A DNA stretch of 64,000 bases from Pseudomonas fortuita (GTDB lineage Bacteria > Pseudomonadota > Gammaproteobacteria > Pseudomonadales > Pseudomonadaceae). A program made the position numbers and the translations under genes. This document shows positions 35,008-44,228 of the stretch, one piece after another; within the stretch, counting starts at the first letter, position 1, and each line of letters opens with the position of its first letter. The notes under the pieces are model-generated. The model made no database searches and was not told the DNA's origin. It saw only the letters and a program-made list of their open reading frames with translations. Where the stretch lies: the NCBI RefSeq assembly GCF_026898135.2, contig NZ_CP114035.2, positions 3,761,501 through 3,825,500 of the forward strand, in the 5' to 3' direction.

Positions 35008-35568
35008 ATGAGCACCCCACTGAACGTCGTAGCCCTGTCCGGCGGTACTTCCCGCCCTTCGCGTACCCTGGCCCTGACCGAGGCAATCCTCGCCGAACTG
35101 GCCGAACACCTGCACATCAAGCCGCACCTGATCGAACTGGGCGACATCGCCCGCCCGCTGGGCAGTGCCCTGTGGCGCAGCGAACTGCCCGAAACCGTCG
35201 AGCAGCAGCTGCGCCTGGTGGAAAAGGCCGACCTGCTGGTGGTGACCACACCCGTGTACCGTGGCAGTTTCACCGGCCACTTCAAGCACCTGTTCGACCT
35301 GATCGGCCAGGACGCCCTGGTCGACACCCCGGTACTGCTCGCTGCCACCGGTGGCAGCGAACGCCATGCACTGGTGCTCGACCACCAGCTGCGCCCGCTG
35401 TTCAGCTTCCTGCAGGCCCTGACCCTACCCATCGGCGTTTTCGCCAGCCAGGCGGAACTGGCCGACTATCGGGTGTCCAGCGATGCCCTCGCCGCCCGCA
35501 TCCGCCTGGCCGCCGAGCGTGCCGTGCCGCTGTTCGGCGCCCACCACGCATTGCGTAAAAGCGCCTGA
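35008..35568 (+). CDS. msuE: NADH-dependent FMN reductase, MsuE/SfnF type
   Basis: A 186-residue flavodoxin-fold reductase, the same length as MsuE of P. aeruginosa as I recall it. The FMN phosphate loop SGGTSRPSRT (about 11-20) and TPVYRGSFTGHFKHLFD (about 79-95) are typical of the SsuE/MsuE family. It supplies reduced FMN to a flavin monooxygenase that desulfurises organosulfur compounds during sulfate starvation. ATG 35008 has CGGAGA upstream. It is the first gene behind a sigma-54 promoter and is followed after 9 bp by its probable partner oxygenase. Confidence 0.87.
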   Translation: MSTPLNVVALSGGTSRPSRTLALTEAILAELAEHLHIKPHLIELGDIARPLGSALWRSELPETVEQQLRLVEKADLLVVTTPVYRGSFTGHFKHLFDLIGQDALVDTPVLLAATGGSERHALVLDHQLRPLFSFLQALTLPIGVFASQAELADYRVSSDALAARIRLAAERAVPLFGAHHALRKSA

Positions 35569-35577
35569 GGAGCGGCC

Positions 35578-36765
35578 ATGAATGCACCTGTAAATGCCCC
35601 CCTGCGCCCGGCGTTGGCCATCGCCCGAGAACTGGCCGGGCAGTTTGCCCAGACCGCCGTCGAGCGCGACGAGCGCGGCGGCACGCCAAAAGCCGAGCGC
35701 GATGCGCTGCGTGGCAGCGGCCTGCTGTCGCTGGCGATCCCGCAGGCCTTCGGCGGCCAGGGCGCCAACTGGCACGACACCTTCGCGGTGGTGCGCGAAT
35801 TCGCCCGGGTCGACAGCTCCATCGCCCATGTATTCGGCTTTCACCACCTGATGCTGGCCACCGTTCGCCTGTTCTCACGCCCGGACCAGTGGCAGCCGTG
35901 GTTTGAACAGACCGCCCGCAAACAGTGGTTCTGGGGTAATGCCCTGAACCCGCTGGACACGCGCACGGTGGTCAAGCACTTCGACGGCTGGTGCGAGTTC
36001 TCTGGCAAGAAAAGCTTCTGCTCCGGCGCCAGCGACTCAGAAATGCTCATCGCCTCGGCGGTGGACGAGCGTGCCGGCGGCAAACTGCTGATCGCCGCCA
36101 TTCCCAGCGGCCGCACCGGCATCAGCCTGCACCGCGACTGGAACAACATCGGCCAGCGCCAGACCGACAGTGGCAGCGCCACATTCGAACGTGTGCGGGT
36201 CGAGCACAATGAACTGCTGCTCGACCCAGGCCCCCTGAGCACGCCGTTTGCCGCCCTACGGCCGCTGATTGCCCAGTTGCACTTCGCCAACCTGTTCCTC
36301 GGCATTGCCGAGGGCGCCTTCGACGAAGCCCGTCAGTACACGCTGAAGGAAAGCCGGCCGTGGTTCCGCTCCAGCGCCGCCAGCAGTGCCGAAGACCCTT
36401 ACGTGCTGCGTCATTACGGCGAGTTCTGGGTCGGCCTGGAAAGCGTGCGCCTGCTGATCGAACGGGCCGCGCGCCAACTGGACGCCGCCTGGGCCAAGGA
36501 ACATGCCCTCACCGCCGAGGAGCGCGGCGACCTGGCGCTGGCCATCGGCACCGCCAAGGTCGCCGCCAGCCGCCACGGCCTGGACATCTGCAACCGCCTG
36601 TTCGAAGTCACCGGTGCCCGTGCCACCCATGCCTCGCTGCGCTTCGACCGGCACTGGCGCAACCTGCGCACACAAACCCTGCACGACCCGGTGGACTACC
36701 GCATCCACGAACTCGGCGAGTGGGCCCTCAACGACAAACGTCCTGCCCCATCCTTCTACTCCTGA
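35578..36765 (+). CDS. DszC/MsuC-like FMNH2-dependent monooxygenase (acyl-CoA dehydrogenase fold)
   Basis: A 395-residue protein of the acyl-CoA dehydrogenase fold, in the branch using reduced FMN (DszC, MsuC, SfnC) and not FAD/acyl-CoA. The catalytic glutamate of true acyl-CoA dehydrogenases is not in a recognisable place. Blocks such as GLLSLAIPQAFGGQGA and FCSGASDSEMLIASA fit this branch. In known systems MsuC oxidises methanesulfinate. Here no MsuD or SfnG sits beside it, so the substrate could be a sulfinate, sulfone or another small organosulfur compound. It lies between the FMN reductase and SfnR-type regulator genes with 9-bp gaps. Confidence 0.85.
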   Translation: MNAPVNAPLRPALAIARELAGQFAQTAVERDERGGTPKAERDALRGSGLLSLAIPQAFGGQGANWHDTFAVVREFARVDSSIAHVFGFHHLMLATVRLFSRPDQWQPWFEQTARKQWFWGNALNPLDTRTVVKHFDGWCEFSGKKSFCSGASDSEMLIASAVDERAGGKLLIAAIPSGRTGISLHRDWNNIGQRQTDSGSATFERVRVEHNELLLDPGPLSTPFAALRPLIAQLHFANLFLGIAEGAFDEARQYTLKESRPWFRSSAASSAEDPYVLRHYGEFWVGLESVRLLIERAARQLDAAWAKEHALTAEERGDLALAIGTAKVAASRHGLDICNRLFEVTGARATHASLRFDRHWRNLRTQTLHDPVDYRIHELGEWALNDKRPAPSFYS

Positions 36766-36774
36766 GGACTGCCC

Positions 36775-37875
<1,101 letters not shown>

Positions 37876-37890
37876 GTTTTGTAATGCCTG

Positions 37891-37985
37891 AGCCGGCCCT
37901 TTCGCGGCTAAAGCCGCTCCCACAGGGACAGCGCAAGCTTGAAGCTTATGCAGTACCTGTGGGAGCGGGCGTGCCCGCGAATGGG
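37891..37985. repeat. REP pair (inverted)
   Basis: Inverted REP units at 37891-37925 and 37955-37985 between the convergent sfnR and GST genes. Confidence 0.85.
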
Positions 37986-38612
37986 TCAGGATGCCGTGCG
38001 CGGCATCAGTTCATACGGGTGCTTCCAGCCTGGCAGCGCCTGGATCCGCGCCTTCCACGCCTCGATATGGGTGAACTCCGCCAATGGAATACCGGTGTCT
38101 TCCGGCATGAATACATACCCCGCCAACGACAGGTCGGCGATGGTCAGCCGGCCGCCAACCATGAACGGCGTCTTCGCCAGGTGCGCGTCGACAATGCGGT
38201 AAGCCGCCGTGGCACGCTCACGCAGGAACCGGGTCACGTCCGTTTCGCCGGTATTCTTCAGGCAGAACAGAAAGCGCAGCGCGGCGTAATAGCTGGTGAA
38301 CTTGTGGTTGTCGAACAGCATCCAGCGCCAGATCTCGCGCTTTTCGTCATCGTCACGGGGCCCGAACTGGCCGGTCTGTTCGGCGAGGTAGTCCAGAATC
38401 AGCGCAGACTGGGTGAAACGCTTGCCAGCGTGCTCCATCACCGGCACCTCGCCCTGCTCGTTCACCTCATCGCGCCAGGTTTGCTCACGGGTCTGGCCAT
38501 GGAAGAAGTCGACGAACACCGGCTGCCAGTCCTGGCCCGTGAGTTCGAGCATCAGCGCAGCCTTGTAGGCGTTGCCGGATTCGGCGAAGCAATGCAGCTT
38601 GTAGTCGGGCAT
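37986..38612 (-). CDS. Glutathione S-transferase family protein
   Basis: A 208-residue GST with an N-terminal thioredoxin-like domain (residues 1-82; cis-proline region EVPVMEH, glutathione gamma-glutamyl contact TQSALILDYLA) and a C-terminal helical domain. The N-cap motif region is TIADLSLAGYVFM. It starts at ATG 38612 (MPDYKLHCF), with GAAGG upstream. The substrate is unknown; bacterial GSTs of this type act in detoxification or in thiol-dependent catabolism. A single REP unit lies just upstream (about 38655-38685). Confidence 0.88.
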   Translation of the reverse strand: MPDYKLHCFAESGNAYKAALMLELTGQDWQPVFVDFFHGQTREQTWRDEVNEQGEVPVMEHAGKRFTQSALILDYLAEQTGQFGPRDDDEKREIWRWMLFDNHKFTSYYAALRFLFCLKNTGETDVTRFLRERATAAYRIVDAHLAKTPFMVGGRLTIADLSLAGYVFMPEDTGIPLAEFTHIEAWKARIQALPGWKHPYELMPRTAS

Positions 38613-38830
38613 GGTGGGACCTTCAGTTTCCTTTGAATGATCGTGTCGAGTCATTCACGGGTTCACCCGCGAAGAAGCCGTAGCGCCGAGCAAATCACGC
38701 TCGGCCCGGCGCGGTCAATCCGTCCGCAGGCAATCCTGCAGCCATAACATCCCGTTCCCCGTCCCTCCCGTCATAGTCCCCGCCCAACCGCCAATGCCAT
38801 ATAGTGGACAAAAAAACACGGATAAAAACC

Positions 38831-39258
38831 ATGTACAGAAACACCTCTACCCCCGCGCACGACAACGGTTGCGGCGGTTTCGGCGCCAACCCACGCCACA
38901 TCGCCCGTGCCGGACGCCAGCATCGCGATTCGTTCGAGCGGCGCTTCCCGATGCTGTCTGGCATGGCGTTTGAATAGACGTGGGTGCCTCGATGGGCCTG
39001 TCGCGCAACCACCTGTCGCACTTCGGTACCCTCGCTCCCAACGTGCATGCGGCGCTGTGCTGCAACGGCCTTGCCATCACCCGTGGCACAGCTACCGTTA
39101 CCCTGCTGGCCGACTGGGTGAGCGGCGAACGCGACGCGCTGATCGACGTCCTTCTGGGCTCCGCAGGCCCCAACCGCAACCCGCCGGAGCCGCTGCTGAG
39201 CGCCGGCGTCAACCTCAACCTGCACCGGGGCCAGCGCCGCGCCGGCCTGCAAAGCTGA
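38831..39258 (+). pseudogene. Remnant of a DAO-family FAD-dependent oxidoreductase (C-terminal part)
   Basis: Two frames together read as the C-terminal third of an amino-acid or polyamine oxidase. Codons from 38831 give SFERRFPMLSGMAFE and end in TAG at 38977. The next frame (about 38980-39258) continues with MGLSRNHLSHFGTLAPNV, then ADWVSGERDALIDVLL. Intact relatives read FEY-x-W-x-G where the TAG and a one-base shift now stand. The N-terminal FAD-binding domain is absent. The decayed frame ends 12 bp before a ProC-like gene with a strong ribosome site, so the pair was probably an operon once. Confidence 0.75.
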
Positions 39259-39270
39259 TCAGGAGGCACC

Positions 39271-40053
39271 ATGCATAGCCTTGGCATTCTCGGGGTGGGC
39301 GAGCTCACCGAAAAAACAGTCATCGGCCTGCGTCGCAGCGGTTTCGAAGGCCCCATCCTGTTGTCACCGCGCAATGCGCAACGGGCAGCCGTGCTGGCCC
39401 AGGAGCATGGTTGCCAGGTGCTGGCAAGCAACCAGGCAGTGGTCGACCAGGCAGAACTTGTGATCCTTGGCGTGCGCCCGCAATCGCTCGCCGAACTGGC
39501 AAATGACGTACAGCTGCGCTCAGGCCAGCGCCTGGTCTCGCTCGCCGCCGGGGTCAACCTTGCGCAACTGTCCACCGCGTTCCCTGGTGCCCTCTGTGTG
39601 CGTGCGATGCTGTCGTATGCGGCGCAGTACAACCAGTCCACGGTAGTGGTGTGCCCACCCGATGCGCTCACTACGCAGTACCTGGAGCCACTGGGCAAAC
39701 TGGTGGTGCTGCAGGGCGAGCCGGAATTCGAGCTGGCCACCGTGGCGGCGTGCATGAATGGCTGGTTCTACTTCTTGCTACACGACCTGCAGCAGTGGCT
39801 GATGGACAAAGGCCTGCCCGCAACCGAAGCGCGTGCGCTGGTGCTGGGCAACCTGCAAGACTGCGTGGCCAGTGCCGGGCAGCAGCCAGCGTGTACGCTC
39901 AAGGCCTTGGGCGAGGCCATTGCCACGCCGGGCACCTTTACTGCCGATGGCCTCGCGGTGCTGATGCATCAGCCGGTAAGCGCCACCTGGGGCGCGGCAT
40001 GCGAGGTGGTGCTAGACGGGCTGTTGACGCGGTCAGGGCGGGCCGGGCACTAA
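39271..40053 (+). CDS. Pyrroline-5-carboxylate reductase-like protein (ProC family)
   Basis: A 260-residue NAD(P)-dependent protein of the ProC fold. N-terminal Rossmann motif GILGVGELTEKTVIGL (4-19), LVILGVRPQSLAEL, and LVSLAAGVNLAQL as in the ProC cofactor domain; a helical C-terminal dimerisation domain. The glycine motif is looser than in proline-synthesis ProC (GxGxxA), so a divergent imine or pyrroline reductase is likely. AGGAGG lies 5 bp before ATG 39271. It follows the broken FAD oxidase gene, whose product could have supplied an imine substrate. Confidence 0.78.
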   Translation: MHSLGILGVGELTEKTVIGLRRSGFEGPILLSPRNAQRAAVLAQEHGCQVLASNQAVVDQAELVILGVRPQSLAELANDVQLRSGQRLVSLAAGVNLAQLSTAFPGALCVRAMLSYAAQYNQSTVVVCPPDALTTQYLEPLGKLVVLQGEPEFELATVAACMNGWFYFLLHDLQQWLMDKGLPATEARALVLGNLQDCVASAGQQPACTLKALGEAIATPGTFTADGLAVLMHQPVSATWGAACEVVLDGLLTRSGRAGH

Positions 40054-40268
40054 GGGATGATCGAACGTATCAGCCCCGGTAAACGGACCAGCCGTTTTCG
40101 TGTGCTTTGCCCGGGGGAAGACCACCAACCAGTTGGCCTGCCCCTGCCTCGGGGGCCGCGCGGCGGCCCCGACAATCTCCAGCCTGCAAAGGGAACTACC
40201 CGCCCCCCCGGCCCTCTTAAACACTGAGTGGTTTATTTCCCTGTGCTTCACGTATTGGAGAACTCGAC
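40054..40268. other. Gap with a GC-rich hairpin
   Basis: A 215-bp gap without a gene. A stable hairpin, GGGGCCGC/GCGGCCCC (40152-40159 and 40163-40170), follows the ProC-like gene; there is no T-run, so it is at best a weak terminator. Confidence 0.4.
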
Positions 40269-40586
40269 ATGCGCCACCTACTCCTCGCCCCTGCGCTGCT
40301 GCTCCTGCTGCCTGCCGGTGCTGCCCTGGCCCGCGTCGATGCGGGCGACGTCGCCACCTCAGCCGGTGTTTCCGCTTCGCTGTATTCGACCTTCAAGGAC
40401 GACAAACGGATCATCCCGGCCCGTGACGAGCTTTCTGCCTTCGTCGCCAGCGGCGGTGCAATCCGTGGCGCCTATGTAGAGTCGGCGCTGGAACAGGCGC
40501 GCAAGGACCACCCAGGGCTACAGGCCAATGATGAAGAACTGGCCAGGGCTATTCTTTCCCAAGATGACCGCATAGCCGATCATTGA
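40269..40586 (+). CDS. DUF2388 domain protein, secreted
   Basis: A 105-residue exported protein with a signal peptide of about 21 residues (MRHLLLAPALLLLLPAG ... ALA). The mature part ATSAGVSASLYSTFKDDKR, ARDELSAFVASGGAIRGAY and LESAL-like VESALEQAR match the DUF2388 family of pseudomonads, whose members are small periplasmic proteins of unknown role, often present in several copies. GGAGA lies about 7 bp before ATG 40269. It appears to be a single-gene unit, closed by a REP pair. Confidence 0.8.
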   Translation: MRHLLLAPALLLLLPAGAALARVDAGDVATSAGVSASLYSTFKDDKRIIPARDELSAFVASGGAIRGAYVESALEQARKDHPGLQANDEELARAILSQDDRIADH

Positions 40587-40600
40587 GGCAATCCTGTGCT

Positions 40601-40696
40601 GGCCCTTTCGCGGGCTTGCCCGCTTCCACAGGTACCACTCCTGGCCTAGAGCCAGTGCAGTATCTGTGGGAGCGGGCAAGCCCGCGAAAGGGCCGG
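40601..40696. repeat. REP pair (inverted)
   Basis: Inverted REP units at about 40601-40635 and 40661-40696 with the core cgcgggcttgcccgc and its complement, between the convergent DUF2388 and glcC genes. Confidence 0.85.
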
Positions 40697-40707
40697 CACG
40701 GGCAGCA

Positions 40708-41472
40708 TCACCCCCAACCATCCATGCGCATGGTCGCCCTGACCAGGCGCTGCTCTTCCTGCTCGATCTCCCGCAAACTGTCGCGTATGCCGTTGATATG
40801 CTCACGCGCAGCCCGCTGCGCCTGCTCCGGCAATTGCTCCATCACCGCCTGATACAACCGCGCATGCTGCCGATCAATCTGGCGTTTCTGCGCCGGCCGG
40901 CAGTACAGGTTGTTGACCGAAGCGAACACGGTGCTCAAGGTCAGATCACTGAGCGATTGCAGGGTATGCACCAGCACCGGGTTATGTGACGCCTCGCTGA
41001 TCGCCCGATGGAAGGCATGGTCACGGCGGGCATGCTCACGGGCGTCCAGCGCCTGGGCCGACTCGTGGGCAGCCAGCATTTCTTCATAACGCCGGCGAAT
41101 CAGCAAGCGGTCGACCTCGGTGGCACGCAACGCTGCCAGCCGCGCCGACTCGGCCTCCAGCAAAGCCCGTACCTCCAGCAAGTCGAACAGCGTGCGTGGC
41201 TGCGAACTAAACAGGTGCATCAATGGGGTGGCACCCACCTGCCCCGTCAGGTCCGCAACGAACGAGCCTCGTCCCTGCTCGGTGTCGATGATGCCGCGCC
41301 CGCGCAAAATGCGTAGCCCTTCACGCAGGGCCGAGCGTGAACAACCCAGCTTCTCTACCAGCCGCCGCTCCGATGGCAGGGCCTGGCCCACCTTCAACAC
41401 GCCGTCGACGATCAGCCGCTCGACCCGCTCGGCCACCTGGTCGGCGACCTTGGCTTTGCCGTCAGTAACCAT
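40708..41472 (-). CDS. glcC: GntR-family (FadR subfamily) regulator GlcC
   Basis: A 254-residue regulator, the length of E. coli GlcC. The winged helix (residues about 10-75) shows GQALPSERRLVEKLGCSRSALREGLRILRGRGII, and the FCD domain carries the ligand/metal histidines in RRDHAFHRAISEASHNP. GlcC senses glycolate (and acetate in E. coli) and controls the glc operon. ATG 41472 has AGGAGG about ten bases upstream. It is divergent from glcD across 195 bp that hold two perfect GlcC/FadR-type boxes. Confidence 0.93.
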   Translation of the reverse strand: MVTDGKAKVADQVAERVERLIVDGVLKVGQALPSERRLVEKLGCSRSALREGLRILRGRGIIDTEQGRGSFVADLTGQVGATPLMHLFSSQPRTLFDLLEVRALLEAESARLAALRATEVDRLLIRRRYEEMLAAHESAQALDAREHARRDHAFHRAISEASHNPVLVHTLQSLSDLTLSTVFASVNNLYCRPAQKRQIDRQHARLYQAVMEQLPEQAQRAAREHINGIRDSLREIEQEEQRLVRATMRMDGWG

Positions 41473-41486
41473 TGTGCCCCCTCCTC

Positions 41487-41499
41487 CTGGTAGGACCAG
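41487..41499. promoter_or_regulatory. GlcC operator 1
   Basis: CTGGT-AGG-ACCAG, a 13-bp palindrome of the FadR-subfamily type (TGGT-N3-ACCA), 15 bp before the glcC start. It would cover glcC translation and transcription initiation, so autorepression is likely. Confidence 0.75.
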
Positions 41500-41560
41500 T
41501 TAGCCCATCTATCCAAATCTAGCCGGGTAAACCCACCAATAACCAGTACCACGGCGAAAA

Positions 41561-41575
41561 ACTGGTAGGACCAGT
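41561..41575. promoter_or_regulatory. GlcC operator 2
   Basis: ACTGGT-AGG-ACCAGT, a perfect 15-bp palindrome identical to operator 1 in its core. Centre-to-centre distance 75 bp; 93 bp before the glcD ATG, a position suited to activation of glcDEFG-glcB. Confidence 0.75.
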
Positions 41576-41667
41576 GCCCGCCATGCTCGACCCCAGGCGC
41601 TGGCACGCGCAGGCTGCAACCGTGACCGCTTTGCCAACAACAACAAAAACCGTTGCCGAGTGAGCCG

Positions 41668-43167
41668 ATGAATATCCTGTACGACGAACGCGTCGATGGC
41701 GCGCTACCCGCCGTGGACCAGGCAGCCCTGCTGCAGGCACTGCACAGCGCCCTGCCGGACCTCGATATCCTGCACCGCGAAGAAGACCTGAAACCCTACG
41801 AATGCGATGGGCTGTCGGCCTATCGCACGGTGCCGCTGCTGGTGGTGCTGCCCGAGCGCCTGGAGCAGGTGCAGACGCTGCTCAAGCTCTGCCACCAACG
41901 CGGCGTACCGGTGGTAGCGCGTGGCGCCGGTACCGGCCTGTCGGGGGGTGCCCTGCCGCTGACCAAGGGGATCCTGCTGGTAATGGCACGTTTCAACCGC
42001 ATCCTTGAGGTCAACCCACAGGGCCGCTACGCCCGTGTGCAACCCGGCGTACGCAACCTGGCCATCTCCCAGGCCGCCGCACCTCATGGTATGTACTACG
42101 CGCCAGACCCGTCCTCGCAAATCGCCTGCTCCATTGGTGGCAACGTCGCCGAGAACGCAGGTGGCGTGCACTGCCTCAAATACGGCCTGACCGTGCATAA
42201 CCTGCTGAAGGTGGACATTCTCACGGTCGAAGGTGAACACCTGACCTTGGGTAGCGATGCCCTGGACAGCCCCGGCTTCGACCTGCTGGCACTGTTCACC
42301 GGCTCTGAAGGCATGCTCGGCATTGTCACCGAAGTGACCGTGAAACTGCTGCCCAAGCCTCAGGTGGCACGGGTGCTGCTGGCCAGTTTCGACAGCGTCG
42401 AGGACGCTGGCCGGGCAGTGGCTGACATCATCGCCGCTGGCATCATTCCAGGCGGCCTGGAGATGATGGACAACCTGGCAATCCGCGCCGCCGAAGACTT
42501 CATCCACGCCGGCTACCCGGTGGACGCGGCGGCCATCCTGTTATGCGAACTGGACGGCGTGGAGGCCGATGTGCACGACGACTGCGAACGGGTGGCCGCG
42601 GTGCTGACGCAAGCCGGCGCCCGCGAGGTGCGGCTGGCCTGCGATGAGGCCGAACGCGTGCGCTTCTGGGCCGGGCGCAAGAACGCCTTCCCGGCGGTGG
42701 GGCGCATTTCCCCGGACTACTACTGCATGGACGGCACCATCCCGCGCCGCGAACTGCCGCGGGTACTCAAGGGCATCAGTGACCTGTCCCGCGAATACGG
42801 CCTGCGCGTGGCCAACGTGTTCCACGCCGGCGACGGCAACATGCACCCGCTGATCCTGTTCGATGCCAACCTGCCCGGGGAGCTGGAACGGGCCGAAGCC
42901 ATCGGCGGCAAGATCCTCGAACTGTGCGTGGCGGTGGGCGGCAGCATTACCGGCGAGCACGGCGTAGGCCGCGAAAAAATCAACCAGATGTGCGCCCAGT
43001 TCAACAGCGACGAAATCACCCTGTTCCACGCGGTCAAGGCCGCCTTCGACCCGCAGGGCCTGCTGAACCCCGGCAAGAACATCCCCACCCTGCACCGCTG
43101 CGCAGAGTTCGGCGCCATGCATGTGCACCACGGGCAACTGCCCTTCCCTGACCTGGAGCGTTTCTGA
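41668..43167 (+). CDS. glcD: Glycolate oxidase subunit GlcD (FAD-linked)
   Basis: A 499-residue FAD enzyme, the same length as E. coli GlcD. The PCMH-type FAD-binding domain is marked by VVARGAGTGLSGGALP (about residues 90-105) and the C-terminal FAD-linked oxidase domain by FHAGDGNMHPLILFD and GSITGEHGVGREK. With GlcE and GlcF it oxidises glycolate to glyoxylate at the inner membrane and passes electrons to the quinone pool. ATG 41668 is preferred over an earlier TTG. Its TGA overlaps the glcE ATG as TGATG. Confidence 0.95.
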   Translation: MNILYDERVDGALPAVDQAALLQALHSALPDLDILHREEDLKPYECDGLSAYRTVPLLVVLPERLEQVQTLLKLCHQRGVPVVARGAGTGLSGGALPLTKGILLVMARFNRILEVNPQGRYARVQPGVRNLAISQAAAPHGMYYAPDPSSQIACSIGGNVAENAGGVHCLKYGLTVHNLLKVDILTVEGEHLTLGSDALDSPGFDLLALFTGSEGMLGIVTEVTVKLLPKPQVARVLLASFDSVEDAGRAVADIIAAGIIPGGLEMMDNLAIRAAEDFIHAGYPVDAAAILLCELDGVEADVHDDCERVAAVLTQAGAREVRLACDEAERVRFWAGRKNAFPAVGRISPDYYCMDGTIPRRELPRVLKGISDLSREYGLRVANVFHAGDGNMHPLILFDANLPGELERAEAIGGKILELCVAVGGSITGEHGVGREKINQMCAQFNSDEITLFHAVKAAFDPQGLLNPGKNIPTLHRCAEFGAMHVHHGQLPFPDLERF

Positions 43168-44219
43168 TGAGCATGGACCGCGACATCAGCCAGGCCCTGC
43201 TACAGCAGGTCACCCAGGCCTTGAACCACGGCACGCCACTACGTATCCAGGGCAGCAACAGCAAGGCCATGCTCGGCAGCCCGGTGGCCGGCGAAGTTGT
43301 CGACACCCGCAGCCACCGTGGCATCGTCAGCTACGACCCCACCGAACTGGTGCTCACCGCCCGTGCGGGCACACCGCTGCGCGAGATCGAAGCGGCCCTG
43401 CACGAGGCCGGCCAGATGCTGCCCTGCGAACCGCCGCACCTGGGCCCCGAGGCCACCCTGGGCGGCATGGTCGCGGCGGGCCTGTCCGGCCCCAGGCGGC
43501 CGTGGGCCGGGTCGGTACGTGACTACGTGCTCGGCACGCGGGTAATCACCGGCCACGGCAAGCTGCTGCGCTTTGGTGGCGAGGTGATGAAGAATGTGGC
43601 CGGTTACGATGTATCACGGCTGATGGCGGGTAGCTTCGGTTGCCTGGGGCTGTTGACTGAAATTTCCTTGAAAGTGCTGCCTCGGCCGCGCGAATGCCTG
43701 AGCCTGCGCCTGCCGATGGGCTGCCACCAGGCACTGGCCGAGCTGGCCGAATGGGGCCAGCAGCCGCTGCCGATCAGCGCGGCCTGCCATGACGGTGACG
43801 CCCTGTTCCTGCGCCTGGAAGGCGGTGAAGGCTCGGTGCAGTCGGCCCGCCAGCGGCTGGGCGGCGAAATGCTCGACAGCGGTTTCTGGAGCGACCTGCG
43901 CGAACAGCGCCTGGCGTTCTTCAGTGACCCTGCGCCGCTATGGCGTTTGTCGCTGCCCAACGCCACCGGCGAGCTGCAACTGCCCGGCCAGCAGTTGATC
44001 GACTGGGGGGGTGCCCAGCGCTGGCTGAAGTCCAGTGCACCGGCGCAGGCGATTCGCGACCACGTCGCCAAGGTGGGCGGCCACGCCACCTGCTACGCCC
44101 CCGGGGCAGCCAGCAGCCCACCCCTGCCCGCCGCACTGATGCGTTACCACCGTGCCCTCAAGCAGCAACTCGACCCCCAGGGGGTGTTCAACCCTGGCCG
44201 CCTGTACCCGGACCTGTGA
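43167..44219 (+). CDS. glcE: Glycolate oxidase subunit GlcE
   Basis: A 350-residue FAD-binding subunit related to the N-terminal half of GlcD (PCMH fold: LRIQGSNSKAM, GMVAAGLSGPRRPWAGSVRDYVLG). The C-terminal end FNPGRLYPDL is typical. It is needed for the activity of the three-subunit oxidase. It starts on the last base of the glcD stop codon and ends 9 bp before glcF. Confidence 0.94.
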   Translation: MSMDRDISQALLQQVTQALNHGTPLRIQGSNSKAMLGSPVAGEVVDTRSHRGIVSYDPTELVLTARAGTPLREIEAALHEAGQMLPCEPPHLGPEATLGGMVAAGLSGPRRPWAGSVRDYVLGTRVITGHGKLLRFGGEVMKNVAGYDVSRLMAGSFGCLGLLTEISLKVLPRPRECLSLRLPMGCHQALAELAEWGQQPLPISAACHDGDALFLRLEGGEGSVQSARQRLGGEMLDSGFWSDLREQRLAFFSDPAPLWRLSLPNATGELQLPGQQLIDWGGAQRWLKSSAPAQAIRDHVAKVGGHATCYAPGAASSPPLPAALMRYHRALKQQLDPQGVFNPGRLYPDL

Positions 44220-44228
44220 GGCCAGACC

